Assembly (NCBI GenBank): GCA_036774405.1
Contig: DAIPBO010000017.1
Span: forward strand, 5,480 to 69,479
Reading direction: 5' to 3'
Length of the DNA: 64,000 nucleotides
Origin: JAAYDS01 sp012729155
GTDB taxonomy: Bacteria > Chloroflexota > Anaerolineae > UBA1429
The notes beneath the pieces were generated by a model. The model saw only the letters and a list, made by a program, of their open reading frames with translations, ran no database searches and was not told the origin of the DNA. Numbering within the stretch: the stretch's first letter is position 1; each line of letters begins with the position of its first letter. The position numbers were made by a program, and so were the translations under genes. Positions 7,492 to 15,666 of this stretch are shown here, piece after piece.

Positions 7492-8607
7492 ATGATGAAC
7501 CACCGCCAACGGATGCTGGCTGCGCTGGGCCACCGCGAGCCCGACCGCGTGCCGCGCTATGCCAGCCTGACGCCCGGCGTGCTCGACGCCCTGGCGGCCT
7601 GTGCGCCTGGGGCCGACCCGGCCGCGCTGTGGGGCTGGGATGTGGCGGCGGTGGCCCTGCGCCCGCCCGAGCCGCGCCCCGACCTGCTGGCGCGCTTTGG
7701 GCGCTATCACGCGCACCGCGCGGTCGAGTGGCGGCTCGACTGGGCGCTGAACGATTATCCCCCCGAGTGGGGCGTGGCCACGCGCCCGGCGCACCTCTAC
7801 CACCTCTCGGCGCCGCTGCCGCCCCTCGAGCAGGCCCGCGACCAGAGCGACCTGGCCGCCTATCCCTTCCCCGACTATATCGGTGAGTGGCAGCATGCCC
7901 ACCTCGAGGGCGAGGTGGCCGCGTTGCACGCCGCGGGCTGGTTCGTCGACGCCTTTGTGGGCTGGATCTTTCAGACCGCCTGGAGCCTGCGCGGCGAGGT
8001 GCGCCTGTTTGAGGATATGTACGACCGGCCGGCCTTTGCGGCGGCGCTGCTCGATCGCGTCACGGGCATCCGCTGCGCCCAGGCCGAGCGGCTGGCTGCG
8101 GCGGGCGTCGACAGCCTCTCGCTCAACGACGACATCGGCGGGCAGCGCGGCATGATTCTGAGCCCGGCCATGTGGCGGCGCTGGCTCAAACCGCGCCTGG
8201 CCGAGGTGATCGCCGCCGCTCGCCGCGCCAACCCGCAGGTGCACTTTCGCTACCACTCGGACGGCAACTATGCCGCGGTAATCCCCGACCTGATCGCCAT
8301 CGGCGTCACCTCGCTGCGCACGGTGCAGCCCGAAGCGCTGGACGTGTACGCCATCAAGCGCGAATATGGGCGTGATGTCGCGCTCGAGGGCACCATCGGC
8401 CTGCAGGGCGTGCTGCGCGAGGGGCCGCCCGAGGCAGTGCGGGCCATGGTGCAGCAGCAATGCGGAGGCCTGATGGCGGGCGGGGGCTGGGTGGCCGCGC
8501 CCGGCAACGGCGTCACCCCCGATATCCCCGTGGCGAACCTGTATGCTCTGTTCGCCGCGCTCGATGCCTACGGGGCGTATGAGAGCGAGGCCATCGCGCG
8601 GCGCTGA
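7492..8607 (+). CDS. Uroporphyrinogen-decarboxylase-family protein
   Basis: A 371-residue protein beginning 'MMNHRQRMLAALGHREPDRV', the standard opening of URO-D superfamily proteins (heme UROD, methyltransferases MtaA/CmuA, and many uncharacterised members). Later motifs fit the family: 'DSLSLNDDIGGQRGMILSPA', 'HFRYHSDGNYAAVIPDLIAIG' and a C-terminal 'YALFAALDAYG'. It is not the heme enzyme: the Arg-rich substrate pocket is not kept. The 'H-S-D-G' pattern matches the uncharacterised group often found beside sugar or methyl-transfer genes, as does the second member at 52425. Start chosen at 7492 after AGGGGGC; a TTGACG/CAAGCT promoter-like pair lies at 7436-7465. Confidence 0.82.
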   Translation: MMNHRQRMLAALGHREPDRVPRYASLTPGVLDALAACAPGADPAALWGWDVAAVALRPPEPRPDLLARFGRYHAHRAVEWRLDWALNDYPPEWGVATRPAHLYHLSAPLPPLEQARDQSDLAAYPFPDYIGEWQHAHLEGEVAALHAAGWFVDAFVGWIFQTAWSLRGEVRLFEDMYDRPAFAAALLDRVTGIRCAQAERLAAAGVDSLSLNDDIGGQRGMILSPAMWRRWLKPRLAEVIAAARRANPQVHFRYHSDGNYAAVIPDLIAIGVTSLRTVQPEALDVYAIKREYGRDVALEGTIGLQGVLREGPPEAVRAMVQQQCGGLMAGGGWVAAPGNGVTPDIPVANLYALFAALDAYGAYESEAIARR

Positions 8608-8699
8608 GGGCGGGTCGCGGGAACCCGCGCCACACGAGCGGCGTCTGCAACACAAGCGCTGCTCTCGGGCGGCGAGGTGAGTTGGAAAGGAAAGGACGC

Positions 8700-9386
8700 A
8701 TGAAAGCATTCAGTATCGTCGAGACGATCTTGCGCAATCGCTTTCCCTTTTTCGTCGAGGTGCGCGACAGCATAGAGCTGCCCCGCAAGATGCGCCAGAT
8801 GATCGCGGCGAGCGTGGTGTGTCTGTTCGTCTATGGCGCCGTGCTGGGTTCGAGCCACAGCGTGTTGCAGGCGCTGAGCTCGGCCGTCAAGCTGCCGGTG
8901 CTGTTTCTGGCGACCACGGCCATCTGCGCGCCCACGCTCTACTTTTTCAGCGTGCTGTTCGGCTCGAACCAGACGTTGCCGCAGAGCGCCGCGCTGCTGC
9001 TGACGGCCATCACCGTGTCGGCGGTGCTGCTGCTGGCCTTTGCGCCGGTGACGCTCTTTTTCTTGCTGGCCACCAGCAACTACCAGTTCTTTAAACTATT
9101 GAACGTGGCCATTTTCGCCGTGGTGGGCTTTCGCGGGGCGCGCTTTTTGAGCCAGGGCATGGCCGTGGTGGCCAACAGCGCTGAGGCGAGCGGCTCGCGG
9201 CGCACCATCATGCGGCTGTGGGTGCTGCTCTATGGCCTGGTGGGCAGCCAGATGGCGTGGACACTGCGACCCTTTGTGGGCGCGCCCAGCCTGCCGTTTG
9301 AGCTGTTCCGCAACCTGGGCGGCACCTTTTTCGCCAACGTGTTCGGCAGCCTGGGCGAGGTCCTGGGTTTCTGGATGGTGCGCTAG
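8700..9386 (+). CDS. Multi-pass membrane protein ('actin-binding WH2-like' annotation family)
   Basis: A 228-residue integral membrane protein. AAAGGA precedes the ATG at 8700, which is preferred over an in-frame start 18 bases earlier. A soluble N-terminus ('ILRNRFPFFVEVRDSIELP') precedes about five hydrophobic helices; conserved-looking stretches are 'LSSAVKLPVLFLATTAIC', 'LFFLLATSNYQFFKLLNVAI' and 'VGSQMAWTLRPFVGAPSLPF'. I recognise this as a widespread family in Chloroflexota and cyanobacteria that automated pipelines mislabel as WH2 proteins; no actin-binding motif is visible. The function is unknown. The next gene begins ten bases later, probably in one operon. Confidence 0.7.
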   Translation: MKAFSIVETILRNRFPFFVEVRDSIELPRKMRQMIAASVVCLFVYGAVLGSSHSVLQALSSAVKLPVLFLATTAICAPTLYFFSVLFGSNQTLPQSAALLLTAITVSAVLLLAFAPVTLFFLLATSNYQFFKLLNVAIFAVVGFRGARFLSQGMAVVANSAEASGSRRTIMRLWVLLYGLVGSQMAWTLRPFVGAPSLPFELFRNLGGTFFANVFGSLGEVLGFWMVR

Positions 9387-9395
9387 GAGGGCGAG

Positions 9396-10160
9396 ATGAC
9401 CAGCAATCAACGACCGTCGCCCTCGGCGTCTGATGAGGCGCTCGACCGCCTGCTCGACGCCCTGATCGAGCGACAGGAGCTGCGGCGTCGCGCGGCGGGG
9501 GCGCCCGCCCATGCCGAGGCGCCCAGCCCGCTGTCAGGGGCGCCTGCCGCCGCGGCGGCCAACCGTGGCACGACTCCACGCCCCGCCACAGCCGCCAAAA
9601 AGCCAGCAGAGCCGCAACCCGGCGAGCCCGGCTGGCAGCCACCTGAGCCGGTGCCCAGCATCGGGCTGGGGCGCACCGCCTGGCGCATGTTGCTGCTGGC
9701 GCTGCTGCTGGTGGCGCTGTTCAACATCCCCGTGACGGGCCACGGCGTGAGCCTGGCGCGCATCTTGCCAGACGCCGAGGCGCTTGTCATCCGCGACGGC
9801 CTGCTGCTCAAGGGGCCTGGCCCCGAGGTGTATGTGCTCGAGAACGAGCAGCTGCGCTGGATCAGCAGCCTCGAGGCGTTCGAGCGGCTGGGCTACACGT
9901 GGGATCATGTGCACGTCGTCGATGAGGCCTTTCTGGCCCAGTTTGAGCGGGGCGCCCCTGTGCACGTGCTGCTCAAGTGTCGCGGCAAAGACCCCATCTA
10001 CCGCATCGAGAACGAGCAAAAGCGGTGGATCAGAGACATCGCCACCTTTGAGGCCGAGGGCCATGTGTGGGAGGATGTCCGCTTTGTCGACTGTGACTAT
10101 CTTGAGGACATACCGTCAGGCCCGCCCATCCCCGAGGATGCCGGCGCGCCGCCCGAATAG
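9396..10160 (+). CDS. Single-pass membrane protein with two WI-repeat modules
   Basis: A 254-residue protein. Residues 1-85 are Ala/Pro-rich and disordered; a single membrane helix lies at about 90-106 ('RMLLLALLLVALFNIP'). The exported part carries two tandem modules of about 40 residues, each reading Glu-Asn-Glu-Gln-x-x-Arg-Trp-Ile, then a helix, then 'G-Y-T-W-D-H-V' or 'G-H-V-W-E-D-V', then an acidic strand end. Such Trp-Ile repeats are common in cell-surface proteins of Gram-positive-like bacteria and Chloroflexota, where they probably bind the wall or S-layer. It lies ten bases after the membrane protein at 8700 and shares its operon. Confidence 0.65.
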   Translation: MTSNQRPSPSASDEALDRLLDALIERQELRRRAAGAPAHAEAPSPLSGAPAAAAANRGTTPRPATAAKKPAEPQPGEPGWQPPEPVPSIGLGRTAWRMLLLALLLVALFNIPVTGHGVSLARILPDAEALVIRDGLLLKGPGPEVYVLENEQLRWISSLEAFERLGYTWDHVHVVDEAFLAQFERGAPVHVLLKCRGKDPIYRIENEQKRWIRDIATFEAEGHVWEDVRFVDCDYLEDIPSGPPIPEDAGAPPE

Positions 10161-10352
10161 GCCCACTGCTGCCCCGCGCCTGATGCCCGCACCCACGATG
10201 AGGGGCGCGGGCATCGTCTGCCGCGCGTAACCCTGCAACGCCAGACCCTCGACACCTGCGCTCCACAATTTCTACACAGGCCGCTGGCATACTATCAGTG
10301 TCGTAGCGAGGGCAGGGGCGCAGCCCCTCCCCGAAGAGATTAAAGGAGTGAT

Positions 10353-10865
10353 ATGGGCAAAGTTTGGAAGATGGTCGGTCTGATGGCTGGGATGGCGCTG
10401 GTCGGTCTACTGGCGGTGACGCCGGTGGCGGCCCAGGAGCCTGTGCAGGGCGCCGATGAGGCCCCTGTGCCCATGACGCAGATGTGGCAGCGCATGCGCC
10501 AGTGGCTCAACCGCGAGAACGCGCCCGCTGAGCGCCCCTTTGTGGACGAGGACGGCGACGGCGTGTGCGATGTCTGCGGCAACGTGCCCGGCGAGTTCGC
10601 CGGTGGCCGTGGCTGGCGTGGGCAGGGGCCTAACGGCGACGGCGTGCGCCAGTTCGTCGATGAGGATGGCGACGGCGTGTGCGACGTGTGCGGCAACGTG
10701 CCCGGCGAGGGCCAGTTTGTGGACCAGGATGGCGACGGCGTGTGCGACCTGTTCGATGGCGAGCGTGGCGCCGGCCGCCGTTGGCAGAGCGAGGACGGTC
10801 AGCCCCTGGGCGGCATGATGCGCGGCCGCGGCATGCGCGGTGCGGGCAACGGCCAGGCCCAATAA
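10353..10865 (+). CDS. Secreted protein with three DxDGDGVCD calcium-loop repeats
   Basis: A 170-residue exported protein. A signal peptide (about residues 1-28, cleavage near 'PVAAQ') is followed by an amphipathic Met/Gln-rich segment. Three repeats each start Phe-Val-Asp with an acidic calcium loop 'DEDGDGVCDVCGNVPGE', 'DEDGDGVCDVCGNVPGE' and the shorter 'DQDGDGVCDLFDGE'. The loop pattern (D-x-D-G-D-G-x-C-D) resembles dockerin/thrombospondin type-3 calcium sites, with the added Cys pairs probably forming disulfides. The C-terminus is Gly/Arg/Met-rich. The ribosome site AAAGGAG lies seven bases before the ATG. Probable role: calcium-stabilised extracellular protein; no enzyme motif is present. 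Confidence 0.7.
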   Translation: MGKVWKMVGLMAGMALVGLLAVTPVAAQEPVQGADEAPVPMTQMWQRMRQWLNRENAPAERPFVDEDGDGVCDVCGNVPGEFAGGRGWRGQGPNGDGVRQFVDEDGDGVCDVCGNVPGEGQFVDQDGDGVCDLFDGERGAGRRWQSEDGQPLGGMMRGRGMRGAGNGQAQ

Positions 10866-10881
10866 CCGCCTCTCAACCCAG

Positions 10882-10918
10882 AAGCGCCCCCCGGAGCACA
10901 CGCTCCAGGGGGCGCTTT
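10882..10918. terminator. Bidirectional hairpin terminator
   Basis: Nearly perfect stem (AAGCGCCCCC.GGAG against CTCC.GGGGGCGCTT) with a T-run on the plus side, between the convergent ends of the calcium-repeat gene and znuB. Confidence 0.85.
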
Positions 10919-10929
10919 GTTGTATGGCG

Positions 10930-11850
10930 CTAGCGTCGGTTGAGGGTGGCGCCGAGCCGTGGCCCTGCGCTTGGGCCCGCCCCGCGCCGCGTCGCCAGCA
11001 GGCTCAACAGGTAGCCCGTGCCCGCCACCAGGATGATGCTGGCCCCCGAGGTGAGGTTCCACGCATACGACAGCCACAGCCCCAGCGTGGTAAAGGCCAC
11101 GCCCAGCAGCGCCGAGAGCGCCATCATGGGCACAATGCCGCGCACCAGCCGCCCGCTGATGGCTGGCGGAATCGTCAGCATGGCGATGACCAGAATCAGC
11201 CCCACCACGCGCATCAGCATCACCACCGTCAGCGCGATCATGCCCAGCAGCAGCGCATAGATGCCGCCCACCGGCACGTTCTGCACTGTGGCAAAGGTCT
11301 CGTCGAACGAGACGGCCAGCAGCTCTTTGTAGAACAGCGTCACCAGCGCCACCACCAGCACGTCGAGCCCCGCGATCACCAGCAGCTCGAGCCGCTCGAC
11401 GGCCAGGATGCTGCCGAACAGGTAGCTCATCAGATCGACCTTGTAGCCGCGGGTGAGGTCGACCAGCACGATGCCGATGGCCATGCCGATGGCCCACAGC
11501 ACGCCGATGATGGTGTCGGCGCGCTGGCGCGTGCGCCGCTGTATATGGCCCATCAGCGCCGCCGCCAGCAGGCTGAACAGGATGGCCCCCAGCAGCGGCC
11601 AGTAGCCAGGGCGCGGATCGCGCGCCGCCGCGCTGCCCGCAAAGAGCACCGGCACCACCATGTATTTGACATAATAGCCCAGGCCGATGCCGCCATAGGC
11701 CGCGTGGGCGATGCCGCCGCTGATAAAGACGATACGCTTGACCACCACATAGGTGCCGATGATGCCGCAGGCGACGCTCACCAGCAGCCCCGCCAGCAGC
11801 GCGTGGCGCATGAACGTGAATTGCAGGGCCTCGGCCAGGGCGTTGATCAT
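10930..11850 (-). CDS. znuB: Zinc/manganese ABC transporter permease
   Basis: A 306-residue membrane protein of the ABC-3 (ZnuB/TroC) permease family with about eight to nine helices. Family signs are 'GIIGTYVVVKRIVFISGGIA' near the N-terminus, the cytoplasmic 'GVLWAIGMAIGIVLVDL' region and 'RVVGLILVIAMLTIPPA' before the final helices. It forms the membrane channel of a high-affinity Zn2+ importer with the ATPase and binding protein encoded ahead of it. Its ATG overlaps the TGA of znuC, so the two are translationally coupled. It is the last gene of the zur-znuA-znuC-znuB operon. Confidence 0.92.
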   Translation of the reverse strand: MINALAEALQFTFMRHALLAGLLVSVACGIIGTYVVVKRIVFISGGIAHAAYGGIGLGYYVKYMVVPVLFAGSAAARDPRPGYWPLLGAILFSLLAAALMGHIQRRTRQRADTIIGVLWAIGMAIGIVLVDLTRGYKVDLMSYLFGSILAVERLELLVIAGLDVLVVALVTLFYKELLAVSFDETFATVQNVPVGGIYALLLGMIALTVVMLMRVVGLILVIAMLTIPPAISGRLVRGIVPMMALSALLGVAFTTLGLWLSYAWNLTSGASIILVAGTGYLLSLLATRRGAGPSAGPRLGATLNRR

Positions 11851-12683
11851 GATCGGCGCTGCTCCTCGTCGCGGTAGCGTTGGATGGCCTCGATGGCATG
11901 TTCGGCGAACACGCGGTGCGGCACGCCGTGGGCCACCAGGTCGATGGGGCATTGATAGGCCAGCTCGACCATCTCGGGGGTGAGGTGATCTTGCCCGTGG
12001 TAGAACAGGTGGCGGTTGAGGCAGCCCACCGACTTGACATACGACGAGACGGCGCCCATATCGTGCGAGACGAGCATGATGGTGACGCGCTCGTTCAGCT
12101 CGCGCAGCAGCTCATAGATGCTGGTCGAGACGCGCGGGTCGACGCTCGACGTGGGCTCGTCGAGCAGCAGGATCTCGGGGCGGCCGGCGAGCGCACGGGC
12201 GATATAGACGCGCTGGCGCTGCCCCCCCGAGAGCTCGCCGATGGCGCGACGCCGCAGATCGAGCATGTCGACGCGGCGCAGGGCGTCGGCCACGGCGTCA
12301 TCGTCTGCGCTGGTGTAGCGGCGCAGCGGCGGGCGCTTGCCCAGGCGGCCCATGCGGGCCACATCCCACACCGAGATGGGAAAGTCATGGTCGAACTCGA
12401 CCACCTGCGGCACATAGCCGATGTGCCGTCGGCCCGAGGCTACCGGCTCGCCCATCACCGTCACCGTGCCGCGCGTGGGCGCCAGCAGCCCCAGCAGCAC
12501 CTTGAGGAGCGTGGTTTTGCCGCCGCCGTTGGGGCCGATGATGCCGATGAAATCGAGGGCATAGACGTGCAGGTTCACGGCCTCGAGCACCGGCTCGGGC
12601 CCATAGCCGGCCCACAGGTCCTCGACGTGGATCACCTCGGTGCGGTCGTTGCGGATGGCGACTGGCTCTGCAATGGCTGTCAT
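11847..12683 (-). CDS. znuC: Zinc ABC transporter ATP-binding protein
   Basis: A 278-residue ABC ATPase. Walker A is 'GPNGGGKT' near residue 50, the signature is 'LSGGQRQRVYIARAL', Walker B is 'ILLLDEPTSSVD', and the switch His lies in 'MLVSHDMG'. The C-terminal extension of about 50 residues ('LYHGQDHLTPEMVELAY') is typical of ZnuC/TroB-type importers. It powers Zn2+ uptake through the permease that it overlaps by four bases downstream; seven bases separate it from znuA upstream. Expected to be zinc-repressed through the Zur boxes ahead of the operon. Confidence 0.93.
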   Translation of the reverse strand: MTAIAEPVAIRNDRTEVIHVEDLWAGYGPEPVLEAVNLHVYALDFIGIIGPNGGGKTTLLKVLLGLLAPTRGTVTVMGEPVASGRRHIGYVPQVVEFDHDFPISVWDVARMGRLGKRPPLRRYTSADDDAVADALRRVDMLDLRRRAIGELSGGQRQRVYIARALAGRPEILLLDEPTSSVDPRVSTSIYELLRELNERVTIMLVSHDMGAVSSYVKSVGCLNRHLFYHGQDHLTPEMVELAYQCPIDLVAHGVPHRVFAEHAIEAIQRYRDEEQRRS

Positions 12684-12690
12684 GGTCGCC

Positions 12691-13662
12691 TCACTGTGGC
12701 TCGCTGCTGGCAGGGGCCAGCGCCTGACGAAAGGCCTCGGCCACGGCGCGCATGTTGTCTAGCCAGTCCTCGGCCAGCGGGCTGATCAGCAACACCTCGC
12801 CGCCGATCTCGCGGGCGATGGTCTCGGCGTCGGCGGTGCTCATCTCGGGCTGGGCAAACACCACGCGGATGCCTTCGGCCCGCGCCATGGCGATCAACGC
12901 GGCCAGCTCTTGCGCGCTGGGCTCTTGGCCGCCCACCTCGATGGCGATCTGCTCGAGGCCATAGTCGCGCGCAAGATAGCCCCACGCCGGATGAAACACC
13001 ATGAACCTGGCGCCCTGCAGGCCAGCGAGGGTGGCGCGCAGGTCGGCATCCAGCGCGGCAATGTCGTCGAGCAGGGCCGTAAGGTTGGCGTCGTAGGCGG
13101 CGGCGTGGTCGGGGTCGAGCTCGACCAGGGCGCTGTGGATGGTCCGCGCCTGCTGCGCCACCAGTTGCGGCGAGACCCACACGTGGGTGTCCAGCTCCTC
13201 GTCATGGGCGTGATCATCCGCGTCTTTATCGCCAGCGTCGCCGCTCTCGGCGTCGTCATCGTGCTGATGGTCTTGTAGCGGCAGCAGGGCGATGCCCGCC
13301 GTGGTGTCGACGACGCGCATAGCGGGGTTGGCCGCGGTGATGCGCCCCAGCCAGACGTCTTCAAAGCCCCCGCCGATGGCAAAGTAGAGCGAGGCCTTGC
13401 TGATGGCCACCAGCTGCTCGGGCTTGGGCTCGTAGGTGTGCGGGCTGTCGCCAGGGCCCACCATCACACTGACATCGACATGCTCGCCGCCGATGCGCTC
13501 GACGAAATAGCGCTGCGGCGGCACGCTCACCACCACGCCCAGGCGGCCGTCGGGCGAGGGGGCGGCGCTGCGGGCGCAGGCCGACAGGGCCGGCAGCAGT
13601 GTCAGCGTCAGCAGCAGGGCGAGCAGGGCCGGCACACGCCGGCGTTGGCTGGCAGGGGGCAT
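12691..13662 (-). CDS. znuA: Zinc-binding lipoprotein of ABC transporter
   Basis: A 323-residue cluster A-1 solute-binding protein. The lipobox 'LPALSAC' ends near residue 29, anchoring it to the membrane. Zinc ligands typical of the family can be seen: His in 'DSPHTYEP', His in 'LDTHVWVSP', His in 'MVFHPAWGYLARDYG', and an Asp/Glu near the C-terminus. Between the first two sits an Asp/His-rich loop (about residues 138-160, 'DHQHDDDAESGD'), the hallmark that separates zinc from manganese binding proteins. It captures Zn2+ outside the membrane for ZnuBC. The gene starts one base after the zur stop codon. Confidence 0.93.
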   Translation of the reverse strand: MPPASQRRRVPALLALLLTLTLLPALSACARSAAPSPDGRLGVVVSVPPQRYFVERIGGEHVDVSVMVGPGDSPHTYEPKPEQLVAISKASLYFAIGGGFEDVWLGRITAANPAMRVVDTTAGIALLPLQDHQHDDDAESGDAGDKDADDHAHDEELDTHVWVSPQLVAQQARTIHSALVELDPDHAAAYDANLTALLDDIAALDADLRATLAGLQGARFMVFHPAWGYLARDYGLEQIAIEVGGQEPSAQELAALIAMARAEGIRVVFAQPEMSTADAETIAREIGGEVLLISPLAEDWLDNMRAVAEAFRQALAPASSEPQ

Positions 13663-13663
13663 G

Positions 13664-14137
13664 TCAGGCTCCTCGAGGGGCAGGGTGGTGCGGCGTCGGG
13701 TCTGCCGGCCCGCCAGTGGCCTGGCAGGCGGGGCAGAGGCCGGTTAGCTCGAGCAGGTGTTCGGTGATGCGATAGCCGGTGCACGCCTGCACGCTGGCCA
13801 CCAGCTCGTCGAGCCCCTGGCAGGGGAACTCGACCAGCCGATGGCAGCCGCTGCAGAGCAGATGGTGCCGATCGGCGCCGGCGCAGGCGTAGGCGTGGCG
13901 CTCCTGATCGCTGTGCACGCGGCGCACCAGGCCCAGCTCGTCGAGCAGGGCCAGCGTGCGGTAGACGGTCACCAGCCCAAGGGGGGCATAGATGGCGCGG
14001 CCACGCTCATAGAGCTCTTGCGGGCTGAGGCCGGCGTGCTCTGCCTCGAGCACCTGCAGCACCGCCAGGCGCGCCCGTGTGAGGCGGTGACCGGCGGCGC
14101 GCAGGGCCCTGGCTGCGGCTGGCAGCGGGTTGTCCAT
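13664..14137 (-). CDS. zur: Fur-family regulator, probable zinc repressor Zur
   Basis: A 157-residue Fur-family protein. The winged helix covers about residues 10-85 ('RLTRARLAVLQVL', 'LGLVTVYRTLALLDELGLV'); the dimerisation domain has the metal motif 'DRHHLLCSGCHRLVEFP' with a CxxC structural zinc site and a second pair 'CPAC' close to the end. The identity as Zur rather than Fur is inferred from the operon: it is the first gene, one base ahead of znuA. Two palindromes resembling Zur boxes flank its own promoter, so the operon should be autorepressed when zinc is sufficient. Confidence 0.88.
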   Translation of the reverse strand: MDNPLPAAARALRAAGHRLTRARLAVLQVLEAEHAGLSPQELYERGRAIYAPLGLVTVYRTLALLDELGLVRRVHSDQERHAYACAGADRHHLLCSGCHRLVEFPCQGLDELVASVQACTGYRITEHLLELTGLCPACQATGGPADPTPHHPAPRGA

Positions 14138-14152
14138 GGCGCCTCTCGCAGT

Positions 14153-14167
14153 TGAAAAACGTTATCA
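14153..14167. promoter_or_regulatory. Candidate Zur box 1
   Basis: TGAAAAACGTTATCA, an imperfect 7-1-7 inverted repeat just downstream of the zur -10 box and 16 bases before its start codon. It matches the half-site TGATAAC of box 2 and of known Zur operators. Confidence 0.75.
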
Positions 14168-14175
14168 GTAGCTGG

Positions 14176-14204
14176 AGTATGGCATAACTGAAAACGGTTG
14201 TCAA
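14176..14204 (-). promoter_or_regulatory. Promoter of the zur-znuACB operon
   Basis: Minus-strand TTGACA (14199-14204), a 17-bp spacer and CATACT (14176-14181). The -35 box lies inside candidate Zur box 2, and box 1 covers the initial transcribed region, so repressor binding would block polymerase. Confidence 0.75.
14189..14203. promoter_or_regulatory. Candidate Zur box 2
   Basis: TGAAAACGGTTGTCA, a 7-1-7 inverted repeat of the form TGAnAAC-n-GTTnTCA overlapping the -35 box. Its centre is 36 bp from box 1, placing the two on nearly the same face of the helix. Confidence 0.78.
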
Positions 14205-14296
14205 CAAGGGGGGCGGCTTTGGGTCACGCCCGACGTCAAAGCGTCGGGCGCCCAGCTGTGCCGTGAGCGCAGGCTACCTCGCTGGCGGCCGCCAGC

Positions 14297-14710
14297 TCAA
14301 TCGGCCAGTGCCCCCGCTGGCCGCGCCGAGGCGATGGCCGCTGTCACCATCTCGTCGGGCACCTCAAAGAGCCCCAGCCGCCCGCGGTAGGGCACCGGCT
14401 CTTCAAAGTAGTGCGGCTCGGCTAACACCCAGCCATAGGGGCCGTTGAACCATTCAGAGCTTGACGCGGTGACCACGTCGGCCAGGGTCACAAAGCCCAC
14501 CAGCCCGCCGGTGTAGGGTGGGTCATCATAGTCGCCGCCGTTCTCTCGCGCCCAATCGCGCACGTCGAGCACGGCGTCGCGGTCCACGGTCAACCCGGCG
14601 TGGATCAGCATGCGCCCGCGGTAACGGGTGGTCCAACTGCGGTTCTCGATGTCTTTGTGGCCGAACACGATCAGGTCGGCCCACGGCTGGTGGATACTGA
14701 TGGCCTTCAT
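14297..14710 (-). CDS. ASCH-domain protein
   Basis: A 137-residue protein beginning 'MKAISIHQPWADLIVFGHKD', the classic ASCH opening (Gln-Pro-Trp, then the Gly-x-Lys-x-x-E-x-R substrate loop, here 'GHKDIENRSWTTRYRGRMLI'). ASCH domains have a PUA-like beta-barrel and bind RNA or modified nucleosides; some hydrolyse N4-acetylcytidine. The rest ('GLVGFVTLADVV', 'WVLAEPHYFEEPVPYRGRLG') closes the barrel. The start is set by GGAG about ten bases upstream. It is monocistronic; the substrate is unknown. Confidence 0.85.
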   Translation of the reverse strand: MKAISIHQPWADLIVFGHKDIENRSWTTRYRGRMLIHAGLTVDRDAVLDVRDWARENGGDYDDPPYTGGLVGFVTLADVVTASSSEWFNGPYGWVLAEPHYFEEPVPYRGRLGLFEVPDEMVTAAIASARPAGALAD

Positions 14711-14815
14711 CTGTGCTGCTCCTCTCCAGGGCCGCCACCTGCGGCCTACAGCAGCAGTATAGCCGCCACCGACGACAGCCGGTGACGTGGCCGCCCGCGC
14801 ACCCGCGCGGGCCCC

Positions 14816-14844
14816 TTGACGCCGTGCGAGGGCTCGCCTACCAT
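14816..14844 (+). promoter_or_regulatory. Promoter of the dienelactone hydrolase gene
   Basis: TTGACG (14816-14821), 17-bp spacer, TACCAT (14839-14844), about 60 bases before the start at 14904. Confidence 0.65.
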
Positions 14845-14903
14845 GCGGGCAGGCCCACAGGGTGGCCGCGCAGTTGCCGCTGCCCTTACGCGAGGAGGCG
14901 CCC

Positions 14904-15626
14904 ATGTCTGACTTTACGACCCACCCGCCCGAGCCGTCTGTTGTCGCCGACATGACCACCTTCCCCGGCGAGGCGGGCGACGTTCGCGCTTATCTGGCGC
15001 GGCCCAACCAGCCCGGCCCGCACCCCGGCGTGCTCATCTGCCACGAGAACCGCGGCCTGCTGCCCCACTTTTGCGATGTGGCGCGCCGCCTGGCCGCTGC
15101 AGGCTATGTGGCCATGGCCGTCGACGTGCTCTCGCGCGAGGGCGGAACCGATGCCGCCGAGCCCGCCATCATACCCGAGGTGCTCAATGCCCTGCCGCGC
15201 GAGCAGATCGTGGCGGATTTTCACGCCGGCGTGCGCTTTTTGCAGGCCCAGCCCGATGTGCGGGCCGACCGCATCGGCATGATGGGCTTTTGCTTTGGCG
15301 GCGGCATCACCTGGCGCTGCGCCACGCAGATCCCCGAGCTGCGCGCGGCGGTGCCCTTTTACGGGCCCAACCCGCCCCTCGAGGATGTGCCAGACATCCA
15401 GTGTGCGGTGCTGGCGCTCTATGGCGAGAACGATACGCGCATCAACGCCGGCATCGACGCCATCACCGCCGAGATGGTGGCCCACGGCAAGGTGTTCAGC
15501 AAGCTGATCTACCCAGGGGCCGACCACGCCTTTTTCAACGACACCGGCCAGCGCTACCACCCCGAGGCCGCCACCGACGCCTGGGCGCGGCTGCTGGCCT
15601 GGTTCGAGTACTATTTGATGATGTGA
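14904..15626 (+). CDS. Dienelactone hydrolase family protein
   Basis: A 240-residue alpha/beta hydrolase. The nucleophile elbow is 'MGFCFGGG' with Cys near residue 134, the family's unusual Cys nucleophile. The catalytic Asp lies in 'LYGENDTRI' and His in 'PGADHAFFNDTG'. 'PGVLICHENRGLLPHF' is the DLH oxyanion/Glu region. DLH proteins hydrolyse lactones such as carboxymethylenebutenolide in aromatic degradation, but single genes like this one act on varied esters. GAGGAG precedes the ATG at 14904. No ring-cleavage genes are nearby, so the substrate is open. Confidence 0.9.
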   Translation: MSDFTTHPPEPSVVADMTTFPGEAGDVRAYLARPNQPGPHPGVLICHENRGLLPHFCDVARRLAAAGYVAMAVDVLSREGGTDAAEPAIIPEVLNALPREQIVADFHAGVRFLQAQPDVRADRIGMMGFCFGGGITWRCATQIPELRAAVPFYGPNPPLEDVPDIQCAVLALYGENDTRINAGIDAITAEMVAHGKVFSKLIYPGADHAFFNDTGQRYHPEAATDAWARLLAWFEYYLMM

Positions 15627-15666
15627 GGGCGCTGGGGGCTAGGGCGAGCCCCCAAACGGCGCGGCG

